Positions 10,053 through 19,567 of a stretch of 64,000 nt of DNA are shown here, in pieces. The DNA is from an uncultured Desulfatiglans sp. (GTDB lineage: Bacteria; Desulfobacterota; DSM-4660; Desulfatiglandales; Desulfatiglandaceae). Location of the stretch: positions 2,090,692-2,154,691 of the forward strand of contig LR026961.1 in assembly GCA_900498135.1 (NCBI GenBank). Reading direction: 5' to 3'. Under the pieces are notes generated by a model. It had not been told where the DNA came from and searched no databases. It saw nothing but the letters and a program-made list of their open reading frames with translations. Position 1 is the stretch's first letter. Every line of letters begins with the position of its first letter. A program made the position numbers and the translations under genes.

Positions 10053-10152
10053 CTATGCCGCGGAATTGGTCCGCCCTTTCGATTTGAAAACAAGCCGATT
10101 TCCAAAAGGCAGGCTCAGAACCTACTGGGTTTTCATCCATGGACGTTACTCA

Positions 10153-10328
10153 GTTTCCATCCGGAAATGATTTCCACGGAGAACCCGGTTTCCAATCCGG
10201 AAATGAGGATGTTTGTCCAATATCAAGGAAATCAAGCGCTTGCGCGGAGGCGACCTGCTGGTCGCCGCACAAGCAAACGTGCAGATTGACGCCGAGATTG
10301 GCCAAAAAGACCATTTCCGGATGGAAAC
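10153..10328 (-). repeat. Dispersed repeat copy A, complete short form (176 bp)
   Basis: Starts GTTTCCATCCGGAAATG and ends CATTTCCGGATGGAAAC, a perfect 17-bp terminal inverted repeat. A second internal arm GTTTCCAATCCGGAAATG starts at 10188. The centre GCGACCTGCTGGTCGC is a near-palindrome. Same length as copy F but inverted. No clear target duplication flanks it. It lies downstream of the last gene of the glycan cluster. Confidence 0.85.
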
Positions 10329-10340
10329 TCTAAGAAGGGG

Positions 10341-11261
10341 TCAGTCGCGGTTTTTGACGGGTCCGAGCTGAAAGGGGGGCATCAGACGGTTCCTCAGAGA
10401 CCGGGTGCGGCCGCTCAGAAACAGGTTTTTAAAAAGAAGTCTGCGGATATGAGGAGGAACTTTCGGTTTGGACCTGTCGCGCATCCGCCGCCCTTTTCGG
10501 ATCCCCGTCCAGGCAGGCCGCAGGATTTGCTCGGAGAGATGGCGGCCCGAAAGGTCGAAGATGGCCGCCGAAACGAACTTGAGAGTGAGGGCGAAGCAGA
10601 AGGGCGTGTCCAGATGTCCCCAAGCCGTCCAGAGCAGATTGCGAATTTCGTATGGGAAGCGCCTTTCTGAAGGAGCCGGCCGGGGCCCGAGATGACAGGC
10701 GGTCCAGTCTGGATGAAAAACGACGCGGTATCCGTTTCGCCACAGGTTGAGAACCAGTTCCAGATCATTGAAGCAGAGAAAAAAATCTTTGTATCCGCCG
10801 ACGCTGCGGAATGCCTGTGTGTTGGTGAGCATGCAGGCGCCGATCGCATTGGGCCAATCCGTTGCGGTACGGATGCCGTCAATGGTTGCTCCCCACTCTG
10901 ATGAGCCGGTTTTCTCGCTGATGACATTGAATGCTGCCAGCCCGATGGACGGCGTGCGTGCCGCGAATGCACAGGCTTGCTCGAGCGGGGCATCCTGAAC
11001 AAAACAGTCATCGTCGAGGATCAATGCCCATGGGGTTCTGACGGCTTCCATGCCCCGGTTCCAGGCGATGCAGCCCTCGTTGGCGGGCGAGGCGATCCAG
11101 TGGACATCAGGATAGCGGACCCTGCCTTCTCGAAGAGTGCCATCTGCGGAGGCGTTGTCTACCACGATCACTTTTCGAATCAGCGAAGAGGATTTCAGTC
11201 GATCGAGATTCCGAAAAAGGAGCGGCTTCCGGTTGTAAGTGACGATGACAACGTCAATCAT
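10341..11261 (-). CDS. Glycosyltransferase family 2
   Basis: 306 residues. The GT-A fold start MIDVVIVTYNRKPLL, VVDNASADGT and the metal-binding LDDDCF (about 90) mark a GT2 inverting transferase that adds a sugar from a nucleotide-sugar donor. I use the ATG at 11261; an upstream TTG would add four residues. It is the last gene of the minus-strand glycan cluster, 43 bp after the mutase-like gene. Acceptor and sugar are unknown. Confidence 0.85.
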   Translation of the reverse strand: MIDVVIVTYNRKPLLFRNLDRLKSSSLIRKVIVVDNASADGTLREGRVRYPDVHWIASPANEGCIAWNRGMEAVRTPWALILDDDCFVQDAPLEQACAFAARTPSIGLAAFNVISEKTGSSEWGATIDGIRTATDWPNAIGACMLTNTQAFRSVGGYKDFFLCFNDLELVLNLWRNGYRVVFHPDWTACHLGPRPAPSERRFPYEIRNLLWTAWGHLDTPFCFALTLKFVSAAIFDLSGRHLSEQILRPAWTGIRKGRRMRDRSKPKVPPHIRRLLFKNLFLSGRTRSLRNRLMPPFQLGPVKNRD

Positions 11262-11304
11262 GCGCAAAACCAAAAAGAAACAGGCATCGAGGTTTTTCTC
11301 TTCC

Positions 11305-12708
11305 TCAGCGTCTCGAACCGGATGGATGCGGGGCGTTGACCATCGCCGGATACCATAATGTCAGTTCTTCGCCGACGTCGAAGAGTCCGTTGACGCATTC
11401 GACCCCCTGCATCAGGCTGTGATCCATATTTCCCACCTCATAGCGCCATGCCCCGAAGCGGCCGCGTGAATAGATCCCGTGGTTTTCAAACTGCCGGAGC
11501 AGCGGGAAAAGAACCGCGTTGCGTCCGACAGTCGGGACAGGGTATCCATAAGGGAGGCGTCGGTGCCAGATGTGGTGGATGGATGAACGGTCGTTGATCA
11601 AGTGTGTGTTGATTGCCCCCTGGATGACTGAATCGGTCATTTTTTCCGGCAGGGGCACATCGCCCGCCGGTTTCGTGTTTTCGCTGACTTCGAGAAGCAG
11701 GGACCAGAAGCGGTCGGCATCCGGAATATTGTTGGGAGAATAATTGCTGAAAACGGTGGCGCGGTAAAAGGGACAGTCGTCTTCAGGAAAGTACATCCAG
11801 CACTTGTCCGCAAGCTTCTCAGGCGGATTTCCGGTCAAAGCGAGTCCTACGACATGCGTGGCGGTGTGGATCAGTTCGTTTCCGCCCGGCAGACCGGAGT
11901 TCCCATCGATCATGGCGAGCAATCCATCCAGGGGAATCGAACTGATCAGCCGGTCATACCCATCCATGGTCCCATCTTCGAAGAGCAGAGTTCGCTTGGC
12001 CGGGTCGAGCCTGACGGCCTTTTTCCCGAGGGATCGTTGGTTTTCAGGAAGCCTTGCAGCCAGTGCCCGCCATATGGATCCGGTTCCACCGAGCCGGGGG
12101 AATCGGAATTGGGCATTGGGACCCCACGAGCGTTCATCCTTTTCGAAAATCAGGTTCCGAAGAACTGCGGCAAGATTGGTCGGGGCGACGCGCTCACCGA
12201 TCCAATTCCAGTCCATCTCTTCAAGAGGATGGGCCCACACTTTGCGGTTGTATGGGCGCATGAAACAATCAGCCAGTCCCCGGCCGAAGTTTGCCTCGAT
12301 CCACTCGTCAAAATGGCGTGGCGGGGCAGCGGAGGGGACATGGTGAATATCGAGCAGACCCTGAAGACACGGCCAGAGAACCTCCTTCGGCAGATGGCGG
12401 ATGTTTTGCTGCAGGGGGTAGGAGACGAAGCGGTTCTGGATCCAGATCCAGGATTCGCGCCGGTGCAATACCCAACCGTCAGAGTCTCCCAGGAGTTCGG
12501 CCATCAGACGATCGAAGTAGGGATAATGGGAGAAGAGGACATGCCCTCCGTAATCCCACCAGAAACCCTCGTGATCCTGTTCGGAGCCTGCGAGTCCGCC
12601 CCAATTTCGGCCTCCCTCGTACAACACCCAATCCGTGTGCCCGAGTTCATGCAAACGCCAGGCTGCGCCGAGGCCGCAAGGGCCGCCCCCGAGAATGATA
12701 ACGCGCAT
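11305..12708 (-). CDS. FAD-dependent NAD(P)-binding oxidoreductase, UDP-galactopyranose mutase-like
   Basis: 467 residues. The Rossmann dinucleotide motif GGGPCGLGAA lies at about 7-16, then YEGGRNWGGLAGS and DYGGHVLF as in UDP-galactopyranose mutases and related amine oxidoreductases. The C-terminal FGAWRYEVGNMDHS closes the FAD site and is typical of this family in polysaccharide clusters. If it is a true mutase it would make UDP-galactofuranose for the neighbouring transferases. The neighbouring GlfT2-like transferase supports that. A desaturase or protoporphyrinogen-oxidase-like role cannot be excluded. Confidence 0.75.
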   Translation of the reverse strand: MRVIILGGGPCGLGAAWRLHELGHTDWVLYEGGRNWGGLAGSEQDHEGFWWDYGGHVLFSHYPYFDRLMAELLGDSDGWVLHRRESWIWIQNRFVSYPLQQNIRHLPKEVLWPCLQGLLDIHHVPSAAPPRHFDEWIEANFGRGLADCFMRPYNRKVWAHPLEEMDWNWIGERVAPTNLAAVLRNLIFEKDERSWGPNAQFRFPRLGGTGSIWRALAARLPENQRSLGKKAVRLDPAKRTLLFEDGTMDGYDRLISSIPLDGLLAMIDGNSGLPGGNELIHTATHVVGLALTGNPPEKLADKCWMYFPEDDCPFYRATVFSNYSPNNIPDADRFWSLLLEVSENTKPAGDVPLPEKMTDSVIQGAINTHLINDRSSIHHIWHRRLPYGYPVPTVGRNAVLFPLLRQFENHGIYSRGRFGAWRYEVGNMDHSLMQGVECVNGLFDVGEELTLWYPAMVNAPHPSGSRR

Positions 12709-12783
12709 AAGCAGATCCGTTACATCTTAGCGTTTCTGAAGATTCGCTTCATCACAGAAGGAATAAGGCTCGTAAGCTACCTC

Positions 12784-12925
12784 GTTTCCAATCCGGAAAT
12801 GGTCTTTTTGGCCAATCTCGGCGTCAATCTGCACGTTTGCTTGTGCGGCGACCTGCAGGTCGCCTCCGCGCAAACGCTTGATTTCCTTGATATTGGCCAA
12901 AAATCCTCATTTCCGGATTGGAAAC
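12784..12925 (+). repeat. Dispersed repeat copy B, core
   Basis: Runs from GTTTCCAATCCGGAAATG to CATTTCCGGATTGGAAAC, an 18-bp inverted repeat, with the perfect centre GCGACCTGCAGGTCGC. Inner arms TTTGGCCAAT and ATTGGCCAAA also pair, so the whole copy can fold as one long hairpin. It merges directly into a second partial copy. Confidence 0.85.
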
Positions 12926-12930
12926 TGGAT

Positions 12931-13121
12931 TCTACCGGGAAATGGTCTTTTTGGCCAATTTCGGCGTCAATCTGCTCCCGTGCTTGGGTGGCGCATGATC
13001 CATACGCTTTCGCGCGATCCCTTGAGATTCTCGATTTTAGCTGAACTTGGACCCGCTGCGAAGCGGTGGGACAGAGCACGTGCAGCTTGTGAAGAAAAAT
13101 CCTCACTTCTGGCCTTGAAAC
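12931..13121 (+). repeat. Second, degenerate long-form repeat copy fused to copy B
   Basis: GAAATGGTCTTTTTGGCCAA repeats the left end of the family. Diverged sequence follows, then the long-form hairpin module CCCGCTGCGAAGCGGTGGG and a right end AATCCTCACTTCTGGCCTTG. This looks like a tandem or nested insertion. 12709-13184 has no gene. Confidence 0.6.
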
Positions 13122-13184
13122 TGTTTCGTCTTCGAAAACTTCATTTTCGAATGGGCCCTACATATCACAGGCATGCAGTCTATG

Positions 13185-14660
13185 TCACGAGGGATCCGGG
13201 TCAATGGCCTCAGAAACGCGCCAAATCCTTTTCGGTGGTGAGACCAGCGCCCTGAAGACGTCTTGGACCGTATGGAAGGGGCTGCGCAAAAGGTGGGGGA
13301 CGTTCAGCTGTTGGATAGTTATCGTTTCGCCTTTTTCAAAATCCACTTTTGCGACAGGGAGTCCGGTCATCGCAAGGAATCGGGGTGTGAGGGGCGGAGT
13401 GATCAACACTGGCTTCCCATTCATCCTGCTGCGGATCGATAAGAGAATCCGGATCTTGTCGATCATGGTGATGCCGCCGGATGCATCCGGCCTGAATGTC
13501 AGAAGATTGCTTCTATGAAGAAGAGAAGGCCGTTCTTTCCACTCGGCGTTGGATACAATAAGGTGCAGGCGGAAGGCGCCTTCGTACAGGAGAAGCTGAG
13601 CGAGGAGCGGTTCCGCCATCTGGATCATCGTTTTTTGGGGCAAAAAAATAAAAATGTCTTCAGACTTCCTGATTTTTAAGAATCTTTCGAGATCGGATTC
13701 CGGTAACGACAGGCTTTTCTTTCCGTAACGCCCCTTGAAAAAATCATCGATGGCTTCAGAGAACGCCCCGGAAACGGCGGTTTCACAACGAAGACAGTTG
13801 TTTGCACCGATCAGATGGAAGCGCAGGATCATTCGTCCCAGGATGAGCCTTCTTTTCAGGCCGCTGGAGTAATGATTGAAAAAACACAGCCCGTTTCGGG
13901 CACGGTAGTAGTTCCTCCAGATAACGGACTTGTCGGAGGTTCTGCCTGCCCAGCTGGGATGATAAACGATCGAATGGTGTGTTGCCAGGACCCTGTACCC
14001 GAAGGTCTTGAAGCGTACGCCCCATTCCATATCATCCCAATATATGAAGAAATCCTCGTGCCATAGGCCTACGCTTTTCAAGGCAGAGGTCCGGACGAGC
14101 AGGGAGCAAGCCGCGACATAGTCGACCTCTTCGATGCCGTCTGCCCCCGGTTGCTGATGGGTTGTTCCCCTGTTTTGACGGATGTCTCCGCGCCGGTAAT
14201 CGATATACGCCCCGACCTCGATCAGCTCTTGGGGGTTCTGCTGATCGAGAATTTTGGAGCCGCAGACAGCTGCGTCTGGTCGGGACTCAAGAGCACGGAC
14301 AAGCATGTCAAGAGATTCAGGGGGTACGAGAACGTCATTATCCAGGAGCCACAAGTAATCGGAGTTCGGTCTGTTTGCAAGAATCCAACGCATTCCTGCG
14401 TTGAATCCACCCGACCCACCAAGATTTTCAGTGTGCTTCAGGATAGAGACAGCCGGGTATTTCAGGTGGACCTGTTCAGCGGTGCCGTCAGTCGATGCAT
14501 TGTCGACGAGGACCGTTTCAAGACGATCCACCGGGTAATCGAGTTTGGAAAGCGCTTCGAGGAGGTTAAGTACATCCTTCTTCTTGTTCCAAGTGACGAT
14601 GATGATGGAGACGAAAGGCGCCGGTTTTTCTTTTTCCTGGTGAAGTTCTCTGGTTGCCAA
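13185..14660 (-). CDS. Glycosyltransferase family 2, galactofuranosyltransferase (GlfT2)-like
   Basis: 491 residues. VSIIIVTWNKKKDVL begins the GT-A domain; LVDNASTDGT, ENLGGSGGFNAG and the metal site LLDNDV follow. FFIYWDDMEWGVRF resembles the W-D-D-x-E-W block of galactofuranosyl/rhamnosyl transferases. The last ~160 residues form an extra domain I do not recognise. The probable start is TTG at 14660, with AGGAGAGG at proper spacing. The nearby mutase-like gene supports a galactofuranose donor, which is inference. Confidence 0.78.
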   Translation of the reverse strand: MATRELHQEKEKPAPFVSIIIVTWNKKKDVLNLLEALSKLDYPVDRLETVLVDNASTDGTAEQVHLKYPAVSILKHTENLGGSGGFNAGMRWILANRPNSDYLWLLDNDVLVPPESLDMLVRALESRPDAAVCGSKILDQQNPQELIEVGAYIDYRRGDIRQNRGTTHQQPGADGIEEVDYVAACSLLVRTSALKSVGLWHEDFFIYWDDMEWGVRFKTFGYRVLATHHSIVYHPSWAGRTSDKSVIWRNYYRARNGLCFFNHYSSGLKRRLILGRMILRFHLIGANNCLRCETAVSGAFSEAIDDFFKGRYGKKSLSLPESDLERFLKIRKSEDIFIFLPQKTMIQMAEPLLAQLLLYEGAFRLHLIVSNAEWKERPSLLHRSNLLTFRPDASGGITMIDKIRILLSIRSRMNGKPVLITPPLTPRFLAMTGLPVAKVDFEKGETITIQQLNVPHLLRSPFHTVQDVFRALVSPPKRIWRVSEAIDPDPS

Positions 14661-14727
14661 AAGATGCCTCTCCTGTCATTTAAATCACGGGGAGATCGTG
14701 GAAAAACCGAACCACGACGACCTCCTG

Positions 14728-15795
14728 CTAGATCGGTTTCCTTCCGACAAGGATTTTTTCTCTGACCGTCCAATTCAAGAGCTGAAAACGCAGGAGGGGA
14801 AAAATCGAAGGAGATGAAAAGATTTTCCAAATCCTGGTCTTGAGGATGAGCCTGGAGAGAAACCCAACCGGACCCCTGCGCCATTCACGGGCGGAGAGCC
14901 CCGACGGAGGAGAATGCCTTGAGTAGACGTTTATGCCTGGCTCAATACGAAGACAGCCGTTTTCTTCCCGGACATCCCACGCGGGTTGAATAAACTCGGC
15001 TTTCAGCCCGGCTCGATGAAAAAGGCGCCGGTAATGAGCTGCAGTGTAGGACTGCTCGTTGATCCCGACAGACAGATTATGCGCCGTGTCTTCGCTCATT
15101 TTTATGATTTTCTGACGTCTATAGTAGGGCGGATGATAGGCTTCGTGGATGGCGAAAAAGATTCCTCCGGGGCGAAGAACGCGGGATATTTCGCGCACGG
15201 CGCATTCCAGATCGGGAAAATGGTGCAGGACAGAGCAGCAGAATGCTCGATCGAATGATTGATCGGCAAAAGGCAGTTTTTCAGCATCAGCTTGAATCCG
15301 AAGGAATTGAACGGGAAGCCTGTCCAGCAATATCTGACCGTATACCATACGATGAGGGTCATAATCCAGGGCTACTCCCACCGCCCCGGCTTCCACGAGA
15401 TGGCGGGTGCCCCAGCATTCGGCTGCCCCAAGTTCGAGAGTGCGCCGTCCATACCAGGGCCTGCCGCACGCGATGACGATCTGCAGATACCGCAGTGCTG
15501 CCTGATAATAGGGGTGTGGGTGATCGGGTAATGCCAGATAATGTTCAGCCGGATGGCTCCAGCCCCCCTGCTCCGCCGCCTTGGTTTTGTAAAGCCAGCC
15601 GCTCTTCTCCCTATCCTTTTCCTGCTTGTGAGAAACGCGTGTGGGGAGCAGATTCCAGATGCCGTCCTTGGAATCGAACATCCTGCCGCAATTTCGGCAG
15701 AAAAGTAATGCCTTATGGTCTGCGTAAAGATGGGCGCCACAGTCGGGGCATCGAAGGGATTCGAGCCATGGGCTCATGATTTCATTCATTTTCAT
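14728..15795 (-). CDS. SAM-dependent methyltransferase with N-terminal zinc ribbon
   Basis: 355 residues. An N-terminal ribbon CPDCG...CRNCG (about 16-36) is followed by a class I methyltransferase domain with LELGAAECWG, the acidic ALDYDPHR, and CCSVLHHFPD plus LRPGGIFF. Such enzymes in sugar clusters methylate glycans or lipid carriers. It lies 67 bp upstream of the GlfT2-like gene and is probably cotranscribed. The substrate is unknown. Confidence 0.8.
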   Translation of the reverse strand: MKMNEIMSPWLESLRCPDCGAHLYADHKALLFCRNCGRMFDSKDGIWNLLPTRVSHKQEKDREKSGWLYKTKAAEQGGWSHPAEHYLALPDHPHPYYQAALRYLQIVIACGRPWYGRRTLELGAAECWGTRHLVEAGAVGVALDYDPHRMVYGQILLDRLPVQFLRIQADAEKLPFADQSFDRAFCCSVLHHFPDLECAVREISRVLRPGGIFFAIHEAYHPPYYRRQKIIKMSEDTAHNLSVGINEQSYTAAHYRRLFHRAGLKAEFIQPAWDVREENGCLRIEPGINVYSRHSPPSGLSAREWRRGPVGFLSRLILKTRIWKIFSSPSIFPLLRFQLLNWTVREKILVGRKPI

Positions 15796-15854
15796 CCTGA
15801 AAATTTCCGTTGGGCCTGCGTTGGTGTATACAGAATGAAGTCAGACACAAGTCA

Positions 15855-16083
15855 ATTTCCGTCCGAAAAAGGTCTTTTTGCCAAATCTCTGCGTCCATCT
15901 GTGCGTTTGCTTGTGCGGCCGACTTACCGGTGGCCTCGGCGCAAAAAATGGATTTTCTTGATATTGGCTAAACCGGGACCCGCCGCGAAGCGGTGGGGCT
16001 GAGCACCCGAAGGGTGTGAAGAAAAATCCTCATTCTCAGATTGGAAACTGAGACCTACCGCGAAATCATTTCCGGATGGATAC
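15855..16083 (+). repeat. Dispersed repeat copy C, long form
   Basis: Begins ATTTCCGTCCG and ends CATTTCCGGATGGATAC, with the long-form insert CCCGCCGCGAAGCGGTGGGG and CACCCGAAGGGTG. The flanks AAGTCA (15849-15854) and AAGTTA (16084-16089) differ at one base and could be a worn 6-bp target duplication. 16084-16372 is AT-rich and shows no gene. Confidence 0.75.
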
Positions 16084-16372
16084 AAGTTATATCCCGACAG
16101 GGCAGCGACAAATGCATTCCACGCGGCCTTTCCGGGTTGGCAAATCTTGTTTGTCCATTTGCAAAGAATTACCTGTCAAAACGAGGCTTCCAGTGCAGAA
16201 AGGCAGATCATTCCCGCTGGAAACTCAGTAGAGTAACGTTTCGTGTAGACTGTAAAATCAATCAATATGAAATGACTCGTTTGAATGATATTTCATTTTA
16301 TGAATCTAAAATTCAACAACGCAAAATTTAATATAAAGACTATATTGAATAGGTGGATATACATAGTCAATA

Positions 16373-18130
16373 TTATCCAGGCCAGAAATCCTCATGTAAT
16401 CGCGAAAGATTTTTGTTGAAATAAGGGTCGTTGTCAATCACGTGCTGCCATCTTTTTTTAAAAAGTGAAGTGTCTTGGCTGGATATCGCAAAATGTGCAG
16501 GCCTGGCAGCGATATGGTGCCTGAAAGTTGCGTATGGGGTAGAAGTAATAAGGAAGCGCCGCTCGCGGAGCCGAAGGCAGTAATCAACATCCCAGCAATA
16601 GCTGTCATACTGTTCGTCGAAGCCGCCAAGTTCGAAAAAAAGGGATCGCCGGGTCATCATGCCGAGCCCCATTACGGCACTGTAGTTTGTGATCATACGT
16701 TTGATGCCGACGTACCCCACATCATCCGGAGTGGCTCGATTGGCGTAAGCGAAAAGGCCAAAAGGACCCAGGATGATGCCCGTTTGCTCGAGGAAACCAT
16801 TTGGGTAAAAGACTTTGCCGCCAACGGCACCGACCTCGGGACGCTGACCTTGCTCGAGCAGTGCGAAGTGTGTTTCGGAAGAGAGAAATTCCATGGTGTC
16901 GTCGAGGAAAAGGAGGAAATCTCCCCGAGCCTTTCGGGCCATCGCATTATAATAAGCCGAAACATTATTCGGGGCTTTTTCGGAAGATACAACATAGGTG
17001 AAAAGAATATTATGAACCATGCTTGTTTTGTCGGCTTCGGGGGTGGACGGATCCATACAGATGATTTCTCTCTCAGCACTCGGAATGAGGGCAGCGATGC
17101 TCCTGAAAAGTGGTAAGGGTCGAGCAGGATTGCCGGTTAGAAGAACGAGGATGCTTGTTGTATGGGGGCGCTTGATTTTTCTTCGAACACGGTAAACGCC
17201 TTTCCATGCATCGGGAGCGTGTTCGGCGGAGCCTTGGATCTCTCTACGGTGCAAGGCGTCATTGAGCGCAGCCAACCCTTTCACGAATACATGGGGTTTT
17301 GCCTCCGGCCCGCCGGCGATGGACCCTGCGCTGATTCTCCAGTGGTAGAGGATTTTTGGAATGTGGTGAATATAACCGGTTCTTTCGACAGCCCGCAGAA
17401 GAAGATCATAGTCTTGCGATCCATCAAAACGAGTCCGGGTGCCTTCGAGGGCCCGAAAAAGACTGGATCGATAGAGCACGAAATGCATGACATAGTTGAA
17501 AGAGAGCGCCATATCGGGATTCCAGTCGGATTTGTACCAAGGCGAGCAGAATCGGCCCCTTTCATCGATTTTATCTTCATCACAATAAATGATATCTACT
17601 TCAGGATTGCGCGTTATGACCTGCGCATATTCCAATAAAGCGCTCGAATGCAGTTCATCATCCTGGTCCAGGACTCCAAAGTATGAACCGTTGGCCAATG
17701 TAGCGGCTTTGTTGATTGCGGCGGAGATCCCCTCGTTCATTTTGGAGAGAAGAACTTTGATGCGCGCATCCCCTTCCAGTTTATGGAACATACGGATGAG
17801 GTGTTCATCATTGGATCCATCATCGACAAGGCAGAGTTCCCAATTGGGGTAGCATTGTCTTTGAACGGACGAAACGGCCTTTTTGAGAAGCCCAAGATCG
17901 GGCTTATAGATGGGCATCAATACGCTCAGGAGAGGAGGATTTGGTATGTCCCAGAGCAGACGTAAAGCGGGGAAAGATCGATGTCCCTGTATGCCTGAAG
18001 GGTGAAGGATTCTTCTCAGAAATGGAGCGACCACGTGCCGGTTGAAAGTTTCCTTAAAGCGAGAAAACGCGCGACTTCGCCTGAAGCGCCTGATGATACG
18101 TTTTTCCAGCAGTGGTCTGAAAGTGGTCAT
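16373..18130 (-). CDS. Two-domain glycosyltransferase (tandem GT2)
   Basis: 585 residues containing two GT2 modules. The first (about 70-290) has LLSVLMPIYKPD, LVDDGSND, LDQDDE and YCDEDKID. The second (about 320-560) has SILVLLTG, FLFLDD-like LLFLDDTMEF and GLGMMTRRSLFFELGGFDE. Proteins of this design can add two sugars in turn or polymerise a repeat. No membrane segments are evident. It is the second gene of the cluster as transcribed. Acceptor and donors are unknown. Confidence 0.82.
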   Translation of the reverse strand: MTTFRPLLEKRIIRRFRRSRAFSRFKETFNRHVVAPFLRRILHPSGIQGHRSFPALRLLWDIPNPPLLSVLMPIYKPDLGLLKKAVSSVQRQCYPNWELCLVDDGSNDEHLIRMFHKLEGDARIKVLLSKMNEGISAAINKAATLANGSYFGVLDQDDELHSSALLEYAQVITRNPEVDIIYCDEDKIDERGRFCSPWYKSDWNPDMALSFNYVMHFVLYRSSLFRALEGTRTRFDGSQDYDLLLRAVERTGYIHHIPKILYHWRISAGSIAGGPEAKPHVFVKGLAALNDALHRREIQGSAEHAPDAWKGVYRVRRKIKRPHTTSILVLLTGNPARPLPLFRSIAALIPSAEREIICMDPSTPEADKTSMVHNILFTYVVSSEKAPNNVSAYYNAMARKARGDFLLFLDDTMEFLSSETHFALLEQGQRPEVGAVGGKVFYPNGFLEQTGIILGPFGLFAYANRATPDDVGYVGIKRMITNYSAVMGLGMMTRRSLFFELGGFDEQYDSYCWDVDYCLRLRERRFLITSTPYATFRHHIAARPAHFAISSQDTSLFKKRWQHVIDNDPYFNKNLSRLHEDFWPG

Positions 18131-18230
18131 GATTTCAAAAGGAAATACGGTTGTTTACTCCTTCAAAAGTTGTTTTTATAAAATGAGATCACAAAAAGGC
18201 ATAAAGCAATCATTAATGGTACTAGATGGC

Positions 18231-19361
18231 TTAGGCGAGATCGCTAGTCAGAGAGCCAAACCGCCATGGCTTTTCCCCCGTTCTTGAAATTCTTACTTCG
18301 TGAGCGTGCCCATTCGATGGGGGTATGGGTTGGATAAGGGTGTTATCCTCCAAGGTAGGAGAGTGAAGCTTCCTGCCGTCAATGCTGATATCATAATTGC
18401 AATCCAATGGTTCTGCTTTTAATTTGAGATTGCGCCAAAACTCTTTTTCATACCAAGGGAGATAAATTTTGCACGTTCCTTCAACAATTTGATCCCACCG
18501 GTGAAATCCATACAGTAGGCCTTCATAGGAGACATCTTGACGCTGGAAAAGCTTGCAATATGTAGATTTGAAAGGTGCGTAGACCTTATTATAAAACTGC
18601 CTGAATGCTTTTGTCGTTTTTGTTCGTTTGTTTAAAACGATTACATCGTAATCCATAAATTCAATGGTAACAAACGGGATAAAATGGTTATAAAGAAGCT
18701 CGATGCGGTATATTTCCCAATAACGCCTCATACTGCAGCTTAATGTTTTAGTGCCCTCATAATAGCGCACAGCGGCCAATACTTCTGGTAGATAGAGAAA
18801 TTTACCTCCCTTTTTAGCAAGCCTGCACCAAAGATCCCAATCCATGGTGTATACCAAGGATGTGTTTATCATTCCAACTTCATCGTAGGCCCTACGTCTG
18901 ACGAAACATGCCGGTTGGCAGATAATGCACGCCTTGTATATTTCGGAAATATCGCGGCAATGTTTTACAGAAGGATAATATGACAGAAAAAATCCTTCAG
19001 GAGTTACAAAGACCGCGTTGCCATAGATGACGTCTACATCTGGGTTCTTGTCGAAGCAATCAGCTACCTTTTTCAAGGTGTCAGGAAAATAGTAGTCATC
19101 TGCGTTGAGCCAGGCTACTATATCTCCGGATACTCTATCAAATCCCTCTTTAATGGCGGCGGATTGCCCCCCGTCTTTCCCTGATCGCGAATAATTGATG
19201 ATATCGGTGTAATGTTCGGCGACATGTGGAAAACCGTCAGTGGACCCTCCATCCATCAAGGCGACCTCGAAAGGTGCCGTTTGATGCCGCAGGCTTTCGA
19301 GCGCGGTCGTGAGAAAACGGCTTTGGTTAAGGTTGGGAATGGTGATAGCGAAAGAAGTCAT
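18231..19361 (-). CDS. Glycosyltransferase family 2
   Basis: 376 residues. MTSFAITIPNLNQSRFL, LMDGGSTDG, SGKDGGQSAAIKEGF and the metal site LNADDYYFPD are typical of a GT2 subgroup found in O-antigen and exopolysaccharide clusters. The gene is clearly more AT-rich than its neighbours, which suggests recent acquisition. It is the first gene of the minus-strand cluster, with about 100 bp between it and the tandem GT2. 19362-19567 has no gene. Confidence 0.85.
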   Translation of the reverse strand: MTSFAITIPNLNQSRFLTTALESLRHQTAPFEVALMDGGSTDGFPHVAEHYTDIINYSRSGKDGGQSAAIKEGFDRVSGDIVAWLNADDYYFPDTLKKVADCFDKNPDVDVIYGNAVFVTPEGFFLSYYPSVKHCRDISEIYKACIICQPACFVRRRAYDEVGMINTSLVYTMDWDLWCRLAKKGGKFLYLPEVLAAVRYYEGTKTLSCSMRRYWEIYRIELLYNHFIPFVTIEFMDYDVIVLNKRTKTTKAFRQFYNKVYAPFKSTYCKLFQRQDVSYEGLLYGFHRWDQIVEGTCKIYLPWYEKEFWRNLKLKAEPLDCNYDISIDGRKLHSPTLEDNTLIQPIPPSNGHAHEVRISRTGEKPWRFGSLTSDLA

Positions 19362-19567
19362 AGTTTCTTCACACTGTTATCGACTGCCCGCCAATAGAAG
19401 GCGCGCATCAGGAGCCTATCGGTATTGAATAGGGTATACATTTAGGCGGTCGGTGCCATTGAAACGATTTCCCACTTGGAATCGGCCACGCCAAACCATT
19501 CCACTAAGGAGAGAGATTCAGCAGTTCTCAGGGCGGACTCTCTCGAAGCTGTAGCACTTAGACATGC

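Noticed and set aside
12777..13106. Short open frames across the repeat copies that give similar 'proteins' (LANLGVNLHVCLCGDLQV and its reverse)
   Set aside because: They recur because the DNA repeat recurs; they lack ribosome sites and appear in both orientations, so they are not genes.
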